Assembly (NCBI GenBank): GCA_944376655.1
Contig: CALWDJ010000013.1
Location: forward strand, 1-54,882
Length of the DNA stretch: 54,882 nucleotides
DNA from: an uncultured Clostridia bacterium
Lineage (GTDB): Bacteria > Bacillota > Clostridia > Oscillospirales > Acutalibacteraceae
Reading direction: 5' to 3'
Below the pieces are notes generated by a model. It did not search any database, was not told where the DNA came from, and saw only the letters and a list, made by a program, of their open reading frames with translations. The translations under genes and the position numbers were made by a program. This document shows positions 16,564-25,139 of the stretch, piece by piece (within the stretch, counting starts at the first letter, position 1; each line of letters begins with the position of its first letter).

Positions 16564-16592
16564 ATTATAGCACCCGTCAAAGCATTTGTCAA
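16564..16592 (-). promoter_or_regulatory. Perfect consensus promoter of the 5S gene
   Basis: TTGACA, 17-nt spacer, TATAAT on the minus strand, 32 nt before the mature 5S end. It is as strong as rRNA promoters usually are. Confidence 0.92.
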
Positions 16593-16685
16593 GTATTTTT
16601 TTTAATTTTTTAATTTTAAAAAAATTTTATTGCTTGTTGCGAAAGATTTTCTTATTTTGGAAACAAGATTTTGTAAGTTTCAACC

Positions 16686-16714
16686 TTTACACAGCGCGAA
16701 AAAAGTGTTATTAT
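16686..16714 (+). promoter_or_regulatory. Promoter of pyruvate:ferredoxin oxidoreductase
   Basis: -35 TTTACA, 17-nt spacer, -10 TATTAT, about 50 nt before the start codon. Confidence 0.7.
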
Positions 16715-16764
16715 ATACGATGTATGAGAATGTCTCATTAAATTTATTACAGGAGGAATTTTCA

Positions 16765-19700
16765 ATGGCCAGAAAATTCAAGACCATGGACGGCAACAAC
16801 GCCGCGGCACATGTTGCCTATGCGTTTACGGAAGTAGCAGGAATATATCCGATTACCCCGTCCAGTCCTATGGCTGACTATGTTGATCAGTGGTCTGCAC
16901 AGGGACTTAAAAACATTTTCGGCACAACGGTAAATGTTGCCGAAATGCAGTCTGAGGCGGGTGCCGCTGGTACCGTGCACGGTTCGTTAAACGCCGGTGC
17001 GCTTACCACCACCTTCACCGCTTCTCAGGGACTTTTACTTATGATACCGAATATGTACAAAATCGCGGGCGAGCTGCTTCCCTGCGTTTTCCATGTTTCG
17101 GCGCGCTGCGTAGCTTCACACGCGCTCAACATCTTCGGTGACCATTCAGACGTTTACGCCTGCCGTCAGACCGGTTTCGCGATGCTCGCAGAGACCAACA
17201 CGCAGGAAGTTATGGACTTGGGTCCGGTAGCTCACCTCGCCGCGATCGAGGGCAGAGTTCCGTTCATCAATTTCTTTGACGGTTTCCGTACCTCTCACGA
17301 GATCCAGAAGATTCAGGTATGGGATTACGAGGATCTTAAGGAAATGTGCGATATGGACGCTGTTGACGCGTTCAGAAAGCGTGCGCTCAATCCTGAGCAC
17401 CCCGTAATGCGCGGCTCACACGAGAACGGAGATATTTTCTTCCAGCACCGTGAGGCCTGCAATAAGTACTATGACGCTGTTCCCGCCATTGTTGAGAAAT
17501 ATATGGACAAGATCAACAGCAAAATAGGCACCGATTACAAGCTCTTCAACTACTATGGCGCACCTGACGCCGAGAAGATAATCATCGCCATGGGTTCTGT
17601 CTGCGATGTTATCGAGGAGGTTATTGATTACCTTATCGCCAAGGGCGAAAAGGTCGGCGTAGTTAAAGTACGTCTTTACCGTCCTTTCTGTGCGGACAGG
17701 CTTGAGGCCGCCATTCCGGCTACCGTAAAGAAGATCGCCGTACTTGACAGGACAAAGGAGCCGGGCGCTTTAGGCGAGCCGCTTTATCTTGATGTCGTTG
17801 CCGCTCTCGCGTCTACCGGCAGAAAGATTGACACCGTTATCGGCGGACGCTACGGCTTAGGCTCAAAGGACACTCCGCCTTCAAGCATTTTCGCTGTTTA
17901 CAAGGAGCTTGACAAGGAAGCTCCGAAGCACAACTTCACCATCGGCATTACCGACGATGTAACTGAGCTTTCACTCCCCGAGGAGCCGGCTCCGAACACC
18001 GCTGCCGAGGGCACAATCGAGTGCAAGTTCTGGGGTCTCGGCGGAGACGGAACCGTCGGAGCCAACAAGGACTCCATAAAGATAATCGGCGACCATACCG
18101 ACAAGTACGTTCAGGCTTACTTCCAGTATGACTCAAAGAAGACCGGCGGTATCACCATTTCTCACCTGCGCTTCGGTGACAAGCCGATAAAGAGCCCCTA
18201 CTACATCAACAAGGCTGACTTCGTCGCCTGCCACAACCCCTCCTATGTAATCAAGGGCTACAAGATGGTAAACGACGTAAAGCCGGGCGGTGTATTCCTT
18301 ATCAACTGCCAGTGGAACGCCGAGGAGCTCAACCGTCATATGCCGGCTGAGGCCAAGCGCTACATTGCAAAGAACAACATTCAGCTTTACACGGTCAACG
18401 CTATCGACCTTGCCGCCGAAATCGGTCTGGGCAAGCGCACAAACACCGTTCTCCAGTCCGCTTTCTTCTCACTTTCCAAGGTTCTCCCCGAGGCTGAGGC
18501 TATCGGTTATATGAAGGAGAAGGCCCAGAAGTTCATGAAAAAGGGCAAAGAGATAGTCGAGATGAACGAGAAGGCTATCGACGCCGGCGCTACCGCTTAT
18601 GTAAAGATTGACGTTCCGGCTGACTGGGCTGATGCTGTCGACAGCAATGAAACCGTTAAAGAGGCCGGCCCTGAGAAGCTCGTCAAGATGGTTGACAATA
18701 TCATGAAGCCGGTAGGACTTATGGACGGCGACTCACTGCCGGTATCGGTATTCATGGACCATGCCGACGGTACATTTGAGCAGGGCGCTTCGGCTTATGA
18801 GAAGCGCGGCGTTGCGGTTATGGTTCCCGAATGGAATCCGGACACCTGCGCGAAGTGCAACAAGTGCGCTTTCGTCTGCCCGCACGCTACAATCCGTCCC
18901 TTCGTGCTCACCGCCGAAGAGGTCGCGGCTGCTCCCGCCACCCTCAAGAAGGCTCCGAAGCCCTTCCTCAAGACAGATTACACATACGCTCTTACCGTTT
19001 CTCCGCTTGACTGTATGGGCTGCGGCGTCTGCGTAGGCGTATGTCCGACCAACTCACTCAAGATGGTATCTCAGGAATCGCAGCTTGCCGAGCAGGCTTC
19101 CTTCGATTACTGTGTTGCCAAGGTTGCCGAGAAGAAGGACGTTGCGACCGACGCCAACGTCATCACCTCACAGTTCAAGAAGCCGCTGCTTGAATTTTCA
19201 GGCTCCTGCGCGGGCTGTGCGGAGACCTCTTACGCCCGTCTCATTACCCAGCTCTTCGGCGACAGAATGTATATTTCAAACGCTACCGGCTGCTCGTCCA
19301 TCTGGGGCGGTCCTGCCGCTACATCTCCGTACACCACAAACGCCAAGGGTCAGGGTCCGGCATGGGCAAACTCCCTGTTTGAGGATAACGCCGAGAACGG
19401 CTACGGTATGTACCTCGGCCAGAAGGCTGTACGTGACCGTCTTATAAGCGATGTTGAGGCTATCGTAGCTTCCGACAAGGCAAGCGCCGAAGTAAAGGCT
19501 GCCGGTGAGGAATATCTTGCTACCGTTAATGACGGTGCGAAGAACTCCGCCGCTGCCGACGCGCTTGTTGCCGCTATTGAAAAGGCGGGCGCCGACTGTG
19601 ACCTCTGCAAGGATGTTCTCAACAACAAAGAGTTCCTTAATAAGAAGTCTATATGGATCTTCGGCGGCGACGGCTGGGCTTACGATATCGGCTTCGGCGG

Positions 19701-20307
19701 CGTTGACCATGTACTCGCTCAAGGCAACGATGTAAACATCATGGTATTCGATACCGAGGTTTACTCCAACACCGGCGGACAGGCTTCAAAGGCTTCCAAT
19801 ATCGGTCAGGTTGCTCAGTTTGCAGCTGCCGGTAAGGCGATCGCCAAGAAGAGCCTTGCTGAAATTGCTATGTCCTATGGCTACATCTATGTTGCCCAGA
19901 TAGCTATGGGCGCTGATATGAACCAGACCCTCAAGGCTATAAAAGAGGCAGAGGCTTACAACGGCCCGTCCCTCATCATCGGCTACGCCCCCTGCGAGAT
20001 GCACTCAATCAAGGGCGGAATGGTCAACTGCCAGAAGGAAATGAAGAAGGCTGTTGACTGCGGATACTGGGATATGTTCCGTTACAATCCGGCTCTCAAG
20101 GCGGAGGGCAAGAACCCGTTCGCGCTTGACAGCAAGCCGGCTACCGCGGACTACAAGGACTTCATTATGGGAGAGGCTCGTTACTCATCACTTACACGTT
20201 CCTTCCCCGAGCGCGCAGAAAAGCTCTTCGACAAGGCCGCCGAGACTGCAAAGGCCCGCCGCGCTCACCTCGAAAAGCTGGTTAAGCTCTACGGCACAGA
20301 GGAATAA
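16765..20307 (+). CDS. nifJ: Pyruvate:ferredoxin (flavodoxin) oxidoreductase
   Basis: A single-chain PFOR of 1180 residues, the usual length. It converts pyruvate, CoA and oxidised ferredoxin to acetyl-CoA and CO2, a central step of anaerobic fermentation. Domains in order: pyrimidine-binding domain (TEVAGIYPITPSSPMADYVD), transketolase-C-like domain, gamma domain (FWGLGGDGTVGANKDSIK), two 4Fe-4S clusters (CAKCNKCAFVCPHA and CMGCGVCVGVCPTN), a further Cys (CAGCAET) for the proximal cluster, and the TPP domain (GDGWAYDIGFGGVDHVL, VFDTEVYSNTGGQ). The start ATG 16765 has AGGAGG 9 nt upstream; the open frame extends back to 16630 without a ribosome site. Codon use is strongly biased to C-ending codons, which fits high expression. 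Confidence 0.97.
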   Translation: MARKFKTMDGNNAAAHVAYAFTEVAGIYPITPSSPMADYVDQWSAQGLKNIFGTTVNVAEMQSEAGAAGTVHGSLNAGALTTTFTASQGLLLMIPNMYKIAGELLPCVFHVSARCVASHALNIFGDHSDVYACRQTGFAMLAETNTQEVMDLGPVAHLAAIEGRVPFINFFDGFRTSHEIQKIQVWDYEDLKEMCDMDAVDAFRKRALNPEHPVMRGSHENGDIFFQHREACNKYYDAVPAIVEKYMDKINSKIGTDYKLFNYYGAPDAEKIIIAMGSVCDVIEEVIDYLIAKGEKVGVVKVRLYRPFCADRLEAAIPATVKKIAVLDRTKEPGALGEPLYLDVVAALASTGRKIDTVIGGRYGLGSKDTPPSSIFAVYKELDKEAPKHNFTIGITDDVTELSLPEEPAPNTAAEGTIECKFWGLGGDGTVGANKDSIKIIGDHTDKYVQAYFQYDSKKTGGITISHLRFGDKPIKSPYYINKADFVACHNPSYVIKGYKMVNDVKPGGVFLINCQWNAEELNRHMPAEAKRYIAKNNIQLYTVNAIDLAAEIGLGKRTNTVLQSAFFSLSKVLPEAEAIGYMKEKAQKFMKKGKEIVEMNEKAIDAGATAYVKIDVPADWADAVDSNETVKEAGPEKLVKMVDNIMKPVGLMDGDSLPVSVFMDHADGTFEQGASAYEKRGVAVMVPEWNPDTCAKCNKCAFVCPHATIRPFVLTAEEVAAAPATLKKAPKPFLKTDYTYALTVSPLDCMGCGVCVGVCPTNSLKMVSQESQLAEQASFDYCVAKVAEKKDVATDANVITSQFKKPLLEFSGSCAGCAETSYARLITQLFGDRMYISNATGCSSIWGGPAATSPYTTNAKGQGPAWANSLFEDNAENGYGMYLGQKAVRDRLISDVEAIVASDKASAEVKAAGEEYLATVNDGAKNSAAADALVAAIEKAGADCDLCKDVLNNKEFLNKKSIWIFGGDGWAYDIGFGGVDHVLAQGNDVNIMVFDTEVYSNTGGQASKASNIGQVAQFAAAGKAIAKKSLAEIAMSYGYIYVAQIAMGADMNQTLKAIKEAEAYNGPSLIIGYAPCEMHSIKGGMVNCQKEMKKAVDCGYWDMFRYNPALKAEGKNPFALDSKPATADYKDFIMGEARYSSLTRSFPERAEKLFDKAAETAKARRAHLEKLVKLYGTEE

Positions 20308-20330
20308 TTCCTCCTTTATAAAACAACACA

Positions 20331-20371
20331 AAACCGGTTGTTCCGCTTTTGCGGAGCAATCGGTTTTTCTT
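20331..20371 (+). terminator. Terminator of the PFOR gene
   Basis: AACCGGTTGTTCCGC with partner GCGGAGCAATCGGTT (one wobble), TTTT loop, T-rich tail. It may also serve the converging hydrolase gene. Confidence 0.85.
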
Positions 20372-20378
20372 TATTTCA

Positions 20379-21374
20379 TCATTTTAAATTTACTGTTTTT
20401 CCGGTTACATCATAAAAGCTCTGGGTATGAGCGACCGGAAAAACCGTAAGACGCGCTGCCGTCATACATTCGTCTGTAAGCCGTGCCATACTTATTCGGC
20501 TGTTTTCGTAGGTTTTAAAATAATAGATTCCTTTTTCCGCGCTTATGCAGCAGGAATATGTGGTGATATCAGGCTTACCGCTGTCGGTCGTTACCGCGCC
20601 GCGCGGCATGGCAACGGCGTCGAGAAGATGGAACATATGAGTGACATTTTCCTCCTCGCTGTCGCCCCATATACTGTTTGTCTTACAAAAAAAGGCTTTT
20701 ACAAAGCGTGAAGCGGGCGAAAAATCTCCCGGCAGACCAAAAGCGCCTATACCCTGCCCGAATACAGACAGTTCAAAATTCCCGCAGTTCTTATTTGAGG
20801 GATTTTCCGGTGACAGATGAATATACTGCCGCACATTTTCACAGTGAAACCGGAAAGGAGGATTATTGGTAAGCACACCGTAAGGATTATCCTCTACCGA
20901 AAGTCCGGCTTTTGTGCTTTCTACCGTTATACTTCCTGTCTTATCTGAAATTATCCAGTGAAGTTCGGCGGCAGGCATTCTCTCATTGAAAGGCTCGTCG
21001 GTGATAGTAAGACCGTAAAGCAGCTCTTTTGCCTGACTTATATTTTCACAGCTTCCAAGAATAAGCGGAATAAGCTCATATGTTGCTATGGATTTCTCGT
21101 ATTTTCCGCCTCTGTCGGCATAGACAGCGTTCCCCGGGAAATACAGCCCTGCCATACAAAGTCCTTTCTCATTTACCGCGTCGGCATAAAGCGGAAAGTC
21201 TTCGCTCACAGTTGCCATTCCTATCACAGAATAACGCATAAAAGGCATCTTCCGCCCTGACGCCGGTTTATATCCTCTCGGAGTTATCACCACGGATTCT
21301 CCGAAAGAACACTCAATATCCATATTCCGCCCGAAATACATAGGGCTGCCCTCACGGCTTATTACGGTACACAT
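20379..21374 (-). CDS. Choloylglycine hydrolase family enzyme (bile salt hydrolase / penicillin V acylase)
   Basis: A 331-residue Ntn hydrolase. The start at 21374 (AGGAAG upstream) makes Cys residue 2, the nucleophile exposed after Met removal; a longer frame to 21440 would bury it and is rejected. Conserved parts: FGRNMD (16-19 for Arg and Asp), VNEKGL, AGLYFP, GVLTNNPPF (oxyanion Asn), GLPGDFSPASRF (Arg). Overall it closely parallels the clostridial bile salt hydrolase (FGRNMDIEYSF, GLPGDFTPASRF). The position that is Asn in GLNFP of bile salt hydrolases is Tyr here, as in penicillin V acylases. Substrate is therefore open: conjugated bile salts or acyl amides. No signal peptide, so intracellular. 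Confidence 0.85.
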   Translation of the reverse strand: MCTVISREGSPMYFGRNMDIECSFGESVVITPRGYKPASGRKMPFMRYSVIGMATVSEDFPLYADAVNEKGLCMAGLYFPGNAVYADRGGKYEKSIATYELIPLILGSCENISQAKELLYGLTITDEPFNERMPAAELHWIISDKTGSITVESTKAGLSVEDNPYGVLTNNPPFRFHCENVRQYIHLSPENPSNKNCGNFELSVFGQGIGAFGLPGDFSPASRFVKAFFCKTNSIWGDSEEENVTHMFHLLDAVAMPRGAVTTDSGKPDITTYSCCISAEKGIYYFKTYENSRISMARLTDECMTAARLTVFPVAHTQSFYDVTGKTVNLK

Positions 21375-21450
21375 TATACGCTTCTTCCTTTCCTTAAATG
21401 AATTGATATATGATATTCTGTCCCGATTTAACGTTATCATAATAAAGTTA

Positions 21451-21479
21451 GTGACAAACGCCGGTTTATATGCTAATAT
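21451..21479 (+). promoter_or_regulatory. Promoter of the CmpB-like membrane protein
   Basis: -35 GTGACA, 17-nt spacer, -10 TAATAT, followed by a GGGAGGAG ribosome site. Confidence 0.65.
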
Positions 21480-21500
21480 ATCAAATGGGAGGAGAGAAAA

Positions 21501-22031
21501 ATGTTAAAAAATGCGGCAAAATATTTTCTGTTTTTTGTTTTCTATTCGGTGATAGGCTGGCTGTACGAGGTCTTCCTTGAAGTAGTGGTATACCGCTGGG
21601 GCTTTTCAAACAGGGGCGTTTTATTCGGACCCTACTGCGTAATATACGGTTTCGGCGCGCTGCTGCTTATTTTTTCGCTCGGCGGACTTCAGCGCAGGCG
21701 CATAGCAATAGGCAAAATATCCGTCACTCCGGTGCTGGTATTTATAGGTATAGTGCTTATCGCCACGGCAGTCGAGCTTATTGGCAGCTACATTATGGAG
21801 GCTGTAAAGGGCGAATGGCTCTGGGATTACAGGGATTACGCCTTTAATTTTGAGGGCAGAATCGCTCTTAATCCGAGCATACGCTTCGGCATAGGCGGTA
21901 TGGTATTCCTGTATCTGCTCCAGCCGCTTTTTGAAAAGCTCGCGGAAAAAATGCCGCGGCCGGTGCTTTATACTGTAAGCGGAGTTTTAGCGGTTATTAT
22001 GGCGGTTGACGCCGTTATCACCTTTGCATAA
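21501..22031 (+). CDS. CmpB-like membrane protein (putative ABC transporter permease family)
   Basis: A 176-residue protein with five hydrophobic segments and the family pattern FYSVIGWLYEVFLEVVVYRWGFSNRGVLFGPYCVIYGFGALL, ending with a helix pair before VDAVITFA. This is the ABC_trans_CmpB (PF06541) group, widespread in Clostridia. The transporter name is historical and no biochemical role is known. Monocistronic, with its own promoter and a strong terminator. Confidence 0.75.
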   Translation: MLKNAAKYFLFFVFYSVIGWLYEVFLEVVVYRWGFSNRGVLFGPYCVIYGFGALLLIFSLGGLQRRRIAIGKISVTPVLVFIGIVLIATAVELIGSYIMEAVKGEWLWDYRDYAFNFEGRIALNPSIRFGIGGMVFLYLLQPLFEKLAEKMPRPVLYTVSGVLAVIMAVDAVITFA

Positions 22032-22048
22032 AAATCCGGTTAAAATTC

Positions 22049-22078
22049 TGCCCTGCCATAAGGCAGGGCATTTTTTTT
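22049..22078 (+). terminator. Terminator of the CmpB-like gene
   Basis: TGCCCTGCC with partner GGCAGGGCA and eight Ts. The T-run overlaps the stop codon of the converging clp gene. Confidence 0.9.
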
Positions 22079-24368
22079 ACGCGAATACAGTATCGATTTT
22101 TATTTCCCTGTCAGCGGTGACTGAAAGCTTTTTAATACTTCCCTCTCCGCTGTCTACTATAATATCGACAAGCTTGTTTTCTATATCACGTCTTATAATA
22201 TTTCTAAGCTCTCTCGCTCCGCGTTTACCGCCGCCGCATTTGTCGGCAAGGTAACCGCAGACGCTTTCATCATAAGAAAACTCAATAAGCCTTTCTGTAA
22301 GAGAACCTTTAAGCTCATCAAGCATAAGCGCGGCGATTTTGCAGAGTGACTCGCGCGAAAGGGGTGAGAATACAACTATTTCGTCTACCCTTGCGATAAA
22401 CTCCGGACGCAGGAAGCCCTCAAGCGCCTTCATCGCCTTTTCGCGTGACGCGTCGGCAACCGTCCTGCCGAAGCCCATAAGATTGTCGTTCCTGTCGCTT
22501 CCGGCGTTCGAGGTCATAACGATTATCGTATTTTCAAAGTTTACCGTTCTTCCCTGCGCGTCGGTGATTCTGCCGTCGTCAAGTATCTGCAGAAGCACGT
22601 TAAGCACATCGGGGTGAGCCTTTTCTATCTCGTCGAACAGCACCACGGAATAAGGCTTTCTGCGCACCTTTTCGGTGAGCTGACCCGCCTCGTCGTAACC
22701 GACGTATCCGGGAGGCGCGCCTATAATGCGGGATACCGAGTGCTTTTCCATAAACTCCGACATATCAAGCCTGATAAGCGTTTCGGGCGTGTCGAAAAGC
22801 TGCTCTGACAGCACCTTTACAAGCGCCGTTTTACCCACGCCCGTAGGCCCCACGAATATGAACGAGGCAGGACGGTGCAGGTTGCTCGTATGCACTCTTG
22901 AGCGCTTTACGGCCGACGCGACAAGCCTTGTCGCCTCCTCCTGACCGATTATGCGCTTATTAAGCGCGTCTTCAAGTCCCGCCAGCTTTTTAAGGTCGCT
23001 TTCCTGCACCTTTGACGCCGGTATTCCGGTCCAGAGCTCTATTACCTTTGCTATATCAGCGTCGGTCACGGTATTGTCGGACGCCGGCTCATAAAGTCCG
23101 GCGGCGATATTCTTGTATTTTTCAAGCTCCGCCTTTACCATAGCCTGCTTTTCATAATCACGGTTCTCGATGTCGCTTTCAAGCTCTTCAAGCTCAACGG
23201 AATATTCCGCTATTTTTTTATTTGCGACATAAAGCTCGTCAATAGCCTTATTAGCAAGGCTTGCGCAGGCGCACGCCTCGTCGAGCAGGTCGATCGCCTT
23301 ATCGGGCAGGTAACGGTCGGTGACATATCTTTCGGAAAGCAGAACCGCCTTTTTTACTATATCGTCTGGTATCTTTACCCCGTGAAAGCCCTCGTAATAG
23401 CCCTTTACGCCAAGAAGCACCTTTTCGGCGTCGGCTATCGACGGTTCTTCAACCGTAACCGGCTGGAAGCGGCGTTCAAGGGCGGCGTCCTTTTCTATAT
23501 ACTTGCGGTACTCCCTGAATGTGGTCGCGCCTATAACCTGTATTTCACCTCTTGAAAGGGCAGGCTTTAAAATATTAGCGGCGTTCATCGAGCCATCGGC
23601 GGAATCACCGGCACCGACAAGATTGTGGATCTCGTCTATAAACAGTATTATATTGCCGGCGTTCTTTACTTCCTCCACAAGACCCTTGACACGGCTCTCA
23701 AACTGTCCCCTGAACTGGGTGCCGGCTACAAGCCCCGTAAGGTCAAGCAGATATATTTCCTTGTCAAGCAGTCTCGCAGGAGCGTCGCCGTTCGCGATTT
23801 TAAGCGCTAGTCCCTCGGCTATTGCAGTCTTTCCGACGCCCGGTTCACCTATAAGACACGGGTTGTTCTTGGTTCTCCTCGATAGTATCTGAATAGTGCG
23901 GTAAAGCTCCTTTTCACGCCCTACGATAACATCTATCTGCCCCGCCTTCGCCTTTTCGGTGAGATTCGTGCAGTATTGCTCCATAAAGCGGCGGCGCTTT
24001 TTCTTAGGCGCCTTCTCGGCGGTGCCGCCCTCCTGCTTCTTCTCCTTTTCGGCCTTGCTGCCGAAATTGCCGAATATATTGTTGAGCATCGGCATTGCGG
24101 GGGCGGTGCCCAAATCAAAGGTATCCTCATTGAGCTCCGCGTCGTCGGGATCGCCGCCGTCAAGCGACATTATATCCATAAACTGCTCGCTCATCTGCTC
24201 GATATCCTCATCTGAAATATTCATTTTTTTCAGCATATCGTCTATCGGCTTTATCCCTAATTCTTTAGCGCAAACAAGGCAAAGTCCGTTCGGCTCGGCA
24301 TTCGGGTTTGATACGTCTGACAGGAATACCACTGCCGGACGTTTTTTGCATTTTGAACAAAGTTTCAT
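22077..24368 (-). CDS. ClpE-like AAA+ unfoldase of the ClpP protease
   Basis: A 763-residue HSP100 protein that unfolds substrates for ClpP. It has an N-terminal treble-clef zinc site (Cys4, Cys7, Cys30, Cys33) instead of Clp_N repeats, as in ClpE; an acidic linker and a basic patch KKKRRRF; AAA domain 1 (GEPGVGKT, LFIDEIHNL); a short coiled middle domain; AAA domain 2 (GPTGVGKT, VLFDEIEKAH); and LMGFG, corresponding to the ClpP-docking IGF loop. Domain C ends with GGGKRGARELRNII. ATG 24368 (GGAG 6 nt upstream) is preferred to 24380. clpP is not in the window. Confidence 0.88.
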   Translation of the reverse strand: MKLCSKCKKRPAVVFLSDVSNPNAEPNGLCLVCAKELGIKPIDDMLKKMNISDEDIEQMSEQFMDIMSLDGGDPDDAELNEDTFDLGTAPAMPMLNNIFGNFGSKAEKEKKQEGGTAEKAPKKKRRRFMEQYCTNLTEKAKAGQIDVIVGREKELYRTIQILSRRTKNNPCLIGEPGVGKTAIAEGLALKIANGDAPARLLDKEIYLLDLTGLVAGTQFRGQFESRVKGLVEEVKNAGNIILFIDEIHNLVGAGDSADGSMNAANILKPALSRGEIQVIGATTFREYRKYIEKDAALERRFQPVTVEEPSIADAEKVLLGVKGYYEGFHGVKIPDDIVKKAVLLSERYVTDRYLPDKAIDLLDEACACASLANKAIDELYVANKKIAEYSVELEELESDIENRDYEKQAMVKAELEKYKNIAAGLYEPASDNTVTDADIAKVIELWTGIPASKVQESDLKKLAGLEDALNKRIIGQEEATRLVASAVKRSRVHTSNLHRPASFIFVGPTGVGKTALVKVLSEQLFDTPETLIRLDMSEFMEKHSVSRIIGAPPGYVGYDEAGQLTEKVRRKPYSVVLFDEIEKAHPDVLNVLLQILDDGRITDAQGRTVNFENTIIVMTSNAGSDRNDNLMGFGRTVADASREKAMKALEGFLRPEFIARVDEIVVFSPLSRESLCKIAALMLDELKGSLTERLIEFSYDESVCGYLADKCGGGKRGARELRNIIRRDIENKLVDIIVDSGEGSIKKLSVTADREIKIDTVFA

Positions 24369-24434
24369 ACAGTTCTCCATTCCGCCGCGTTAAGATTGGC
24401 TGCGCTTACGCTTCCAGCGGCGCGAAGCGTATAT

Positions 24435-25118
24435 TTAAAGCAAATTAACGGAAAGATGCGAGAAAAACCAGGATTTTTCCATTGCTTCGTCGGTGAAAAT
24501 CAAAAATCCGTTTGTTGTAAAGGAAACTATAAGTGAGATAACAAGACAGAAGACCATAGCCATTATTATGCCCTTCGGTATACCTACAATTCCTCCGAGA
24601 ACCCGGTTTGCCGTTCCCACGAGGCTGAACGAAAACATTTTGTTGACAACCTTCGCGAGGATTTTGACGACAAAGAGCAGTATTATGACCGATATAACTA
24701 TATAAATAAGCGCTATCGGCTTTGTCACAAGCGGCTTTATAAGCTCCTGCGAGGCGTTTTTGACCGCGCTTTCGGCGCCGTCCCCGATATTTGAGCTTAT
24801 GCTCTCGTTAAGACTTTCGGTGGTAATGCCGATTCTTTCGGCGCTGTTCTGCACAAAGCCGGGAAGAGCGTCCCATACGCTGTTTACCGTTTCCTCTACC
24901 GAATCTCCGGTAACGTCGCCGACCGACGCCACTATCGGCGGCTCAATTATTTTATCATAAGTCATATCAGCAAGTGGTGTACTTATTGTAAACGAAATGA
25001 AAACAGCCGCAACAAAACCTACCAGTTCGATAAGAACCCTTACAAATCCCCGCTTTGCCGACAAAAATACCGTAACAAGAATTATCGCCAGAACTATAAT
25101 ATCAAGAACCACACTCAT
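24435..25118 (-). CDS. CvpA-family membrane protein
   Basis: A 227-residue protein with the CvpA (colicin V production) layout: TM1 VLDIIVLAIILVTVFLSAKRGFVRVLIELVGFV, TM2, an extracytoplasmic insert of about 75 residues, then two C-terminal membrane segments joined by VVNKMFSFSLVGTANRVLGGIVGIPKG, the family's conserved loop. The role is unclear; family members influence envelope integrity. It closes the run that begins with ruvC. A weak dyad (ACGCTTC/GAAGCGT) lies in the 66-nt gap before clp. Confidence 0.8.
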   Translation of the reverse strand: MSVVLDIIVLAIILVTVFLSAKRGFVRVLIELVGFVAAVFISFTISTPLADMTYDKIIEPPIVASVGDVTGDSVEETVNSVWDALPGFVQNSAERIGITTESLNESISSNIGDGAESAVKNASQELIKPLVTKPIALIYIVISVIILLFVVKILAKVVNKMFSFSLVGTANRVLGGIVGIPKGIIMAMVFCLVISLIVSFTTNGFLIFTDEAMEKSWFFSHLSVNLL

Positions 25119-25139
25119 AATCTTTGCTCCTTTTTAATT

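Noticed and set aside
24381-24434. A terminator between cvpA and clp
   Set aside because: The ACGCTTC/GAAGCGT dyad is short and has no T-run on either strand.
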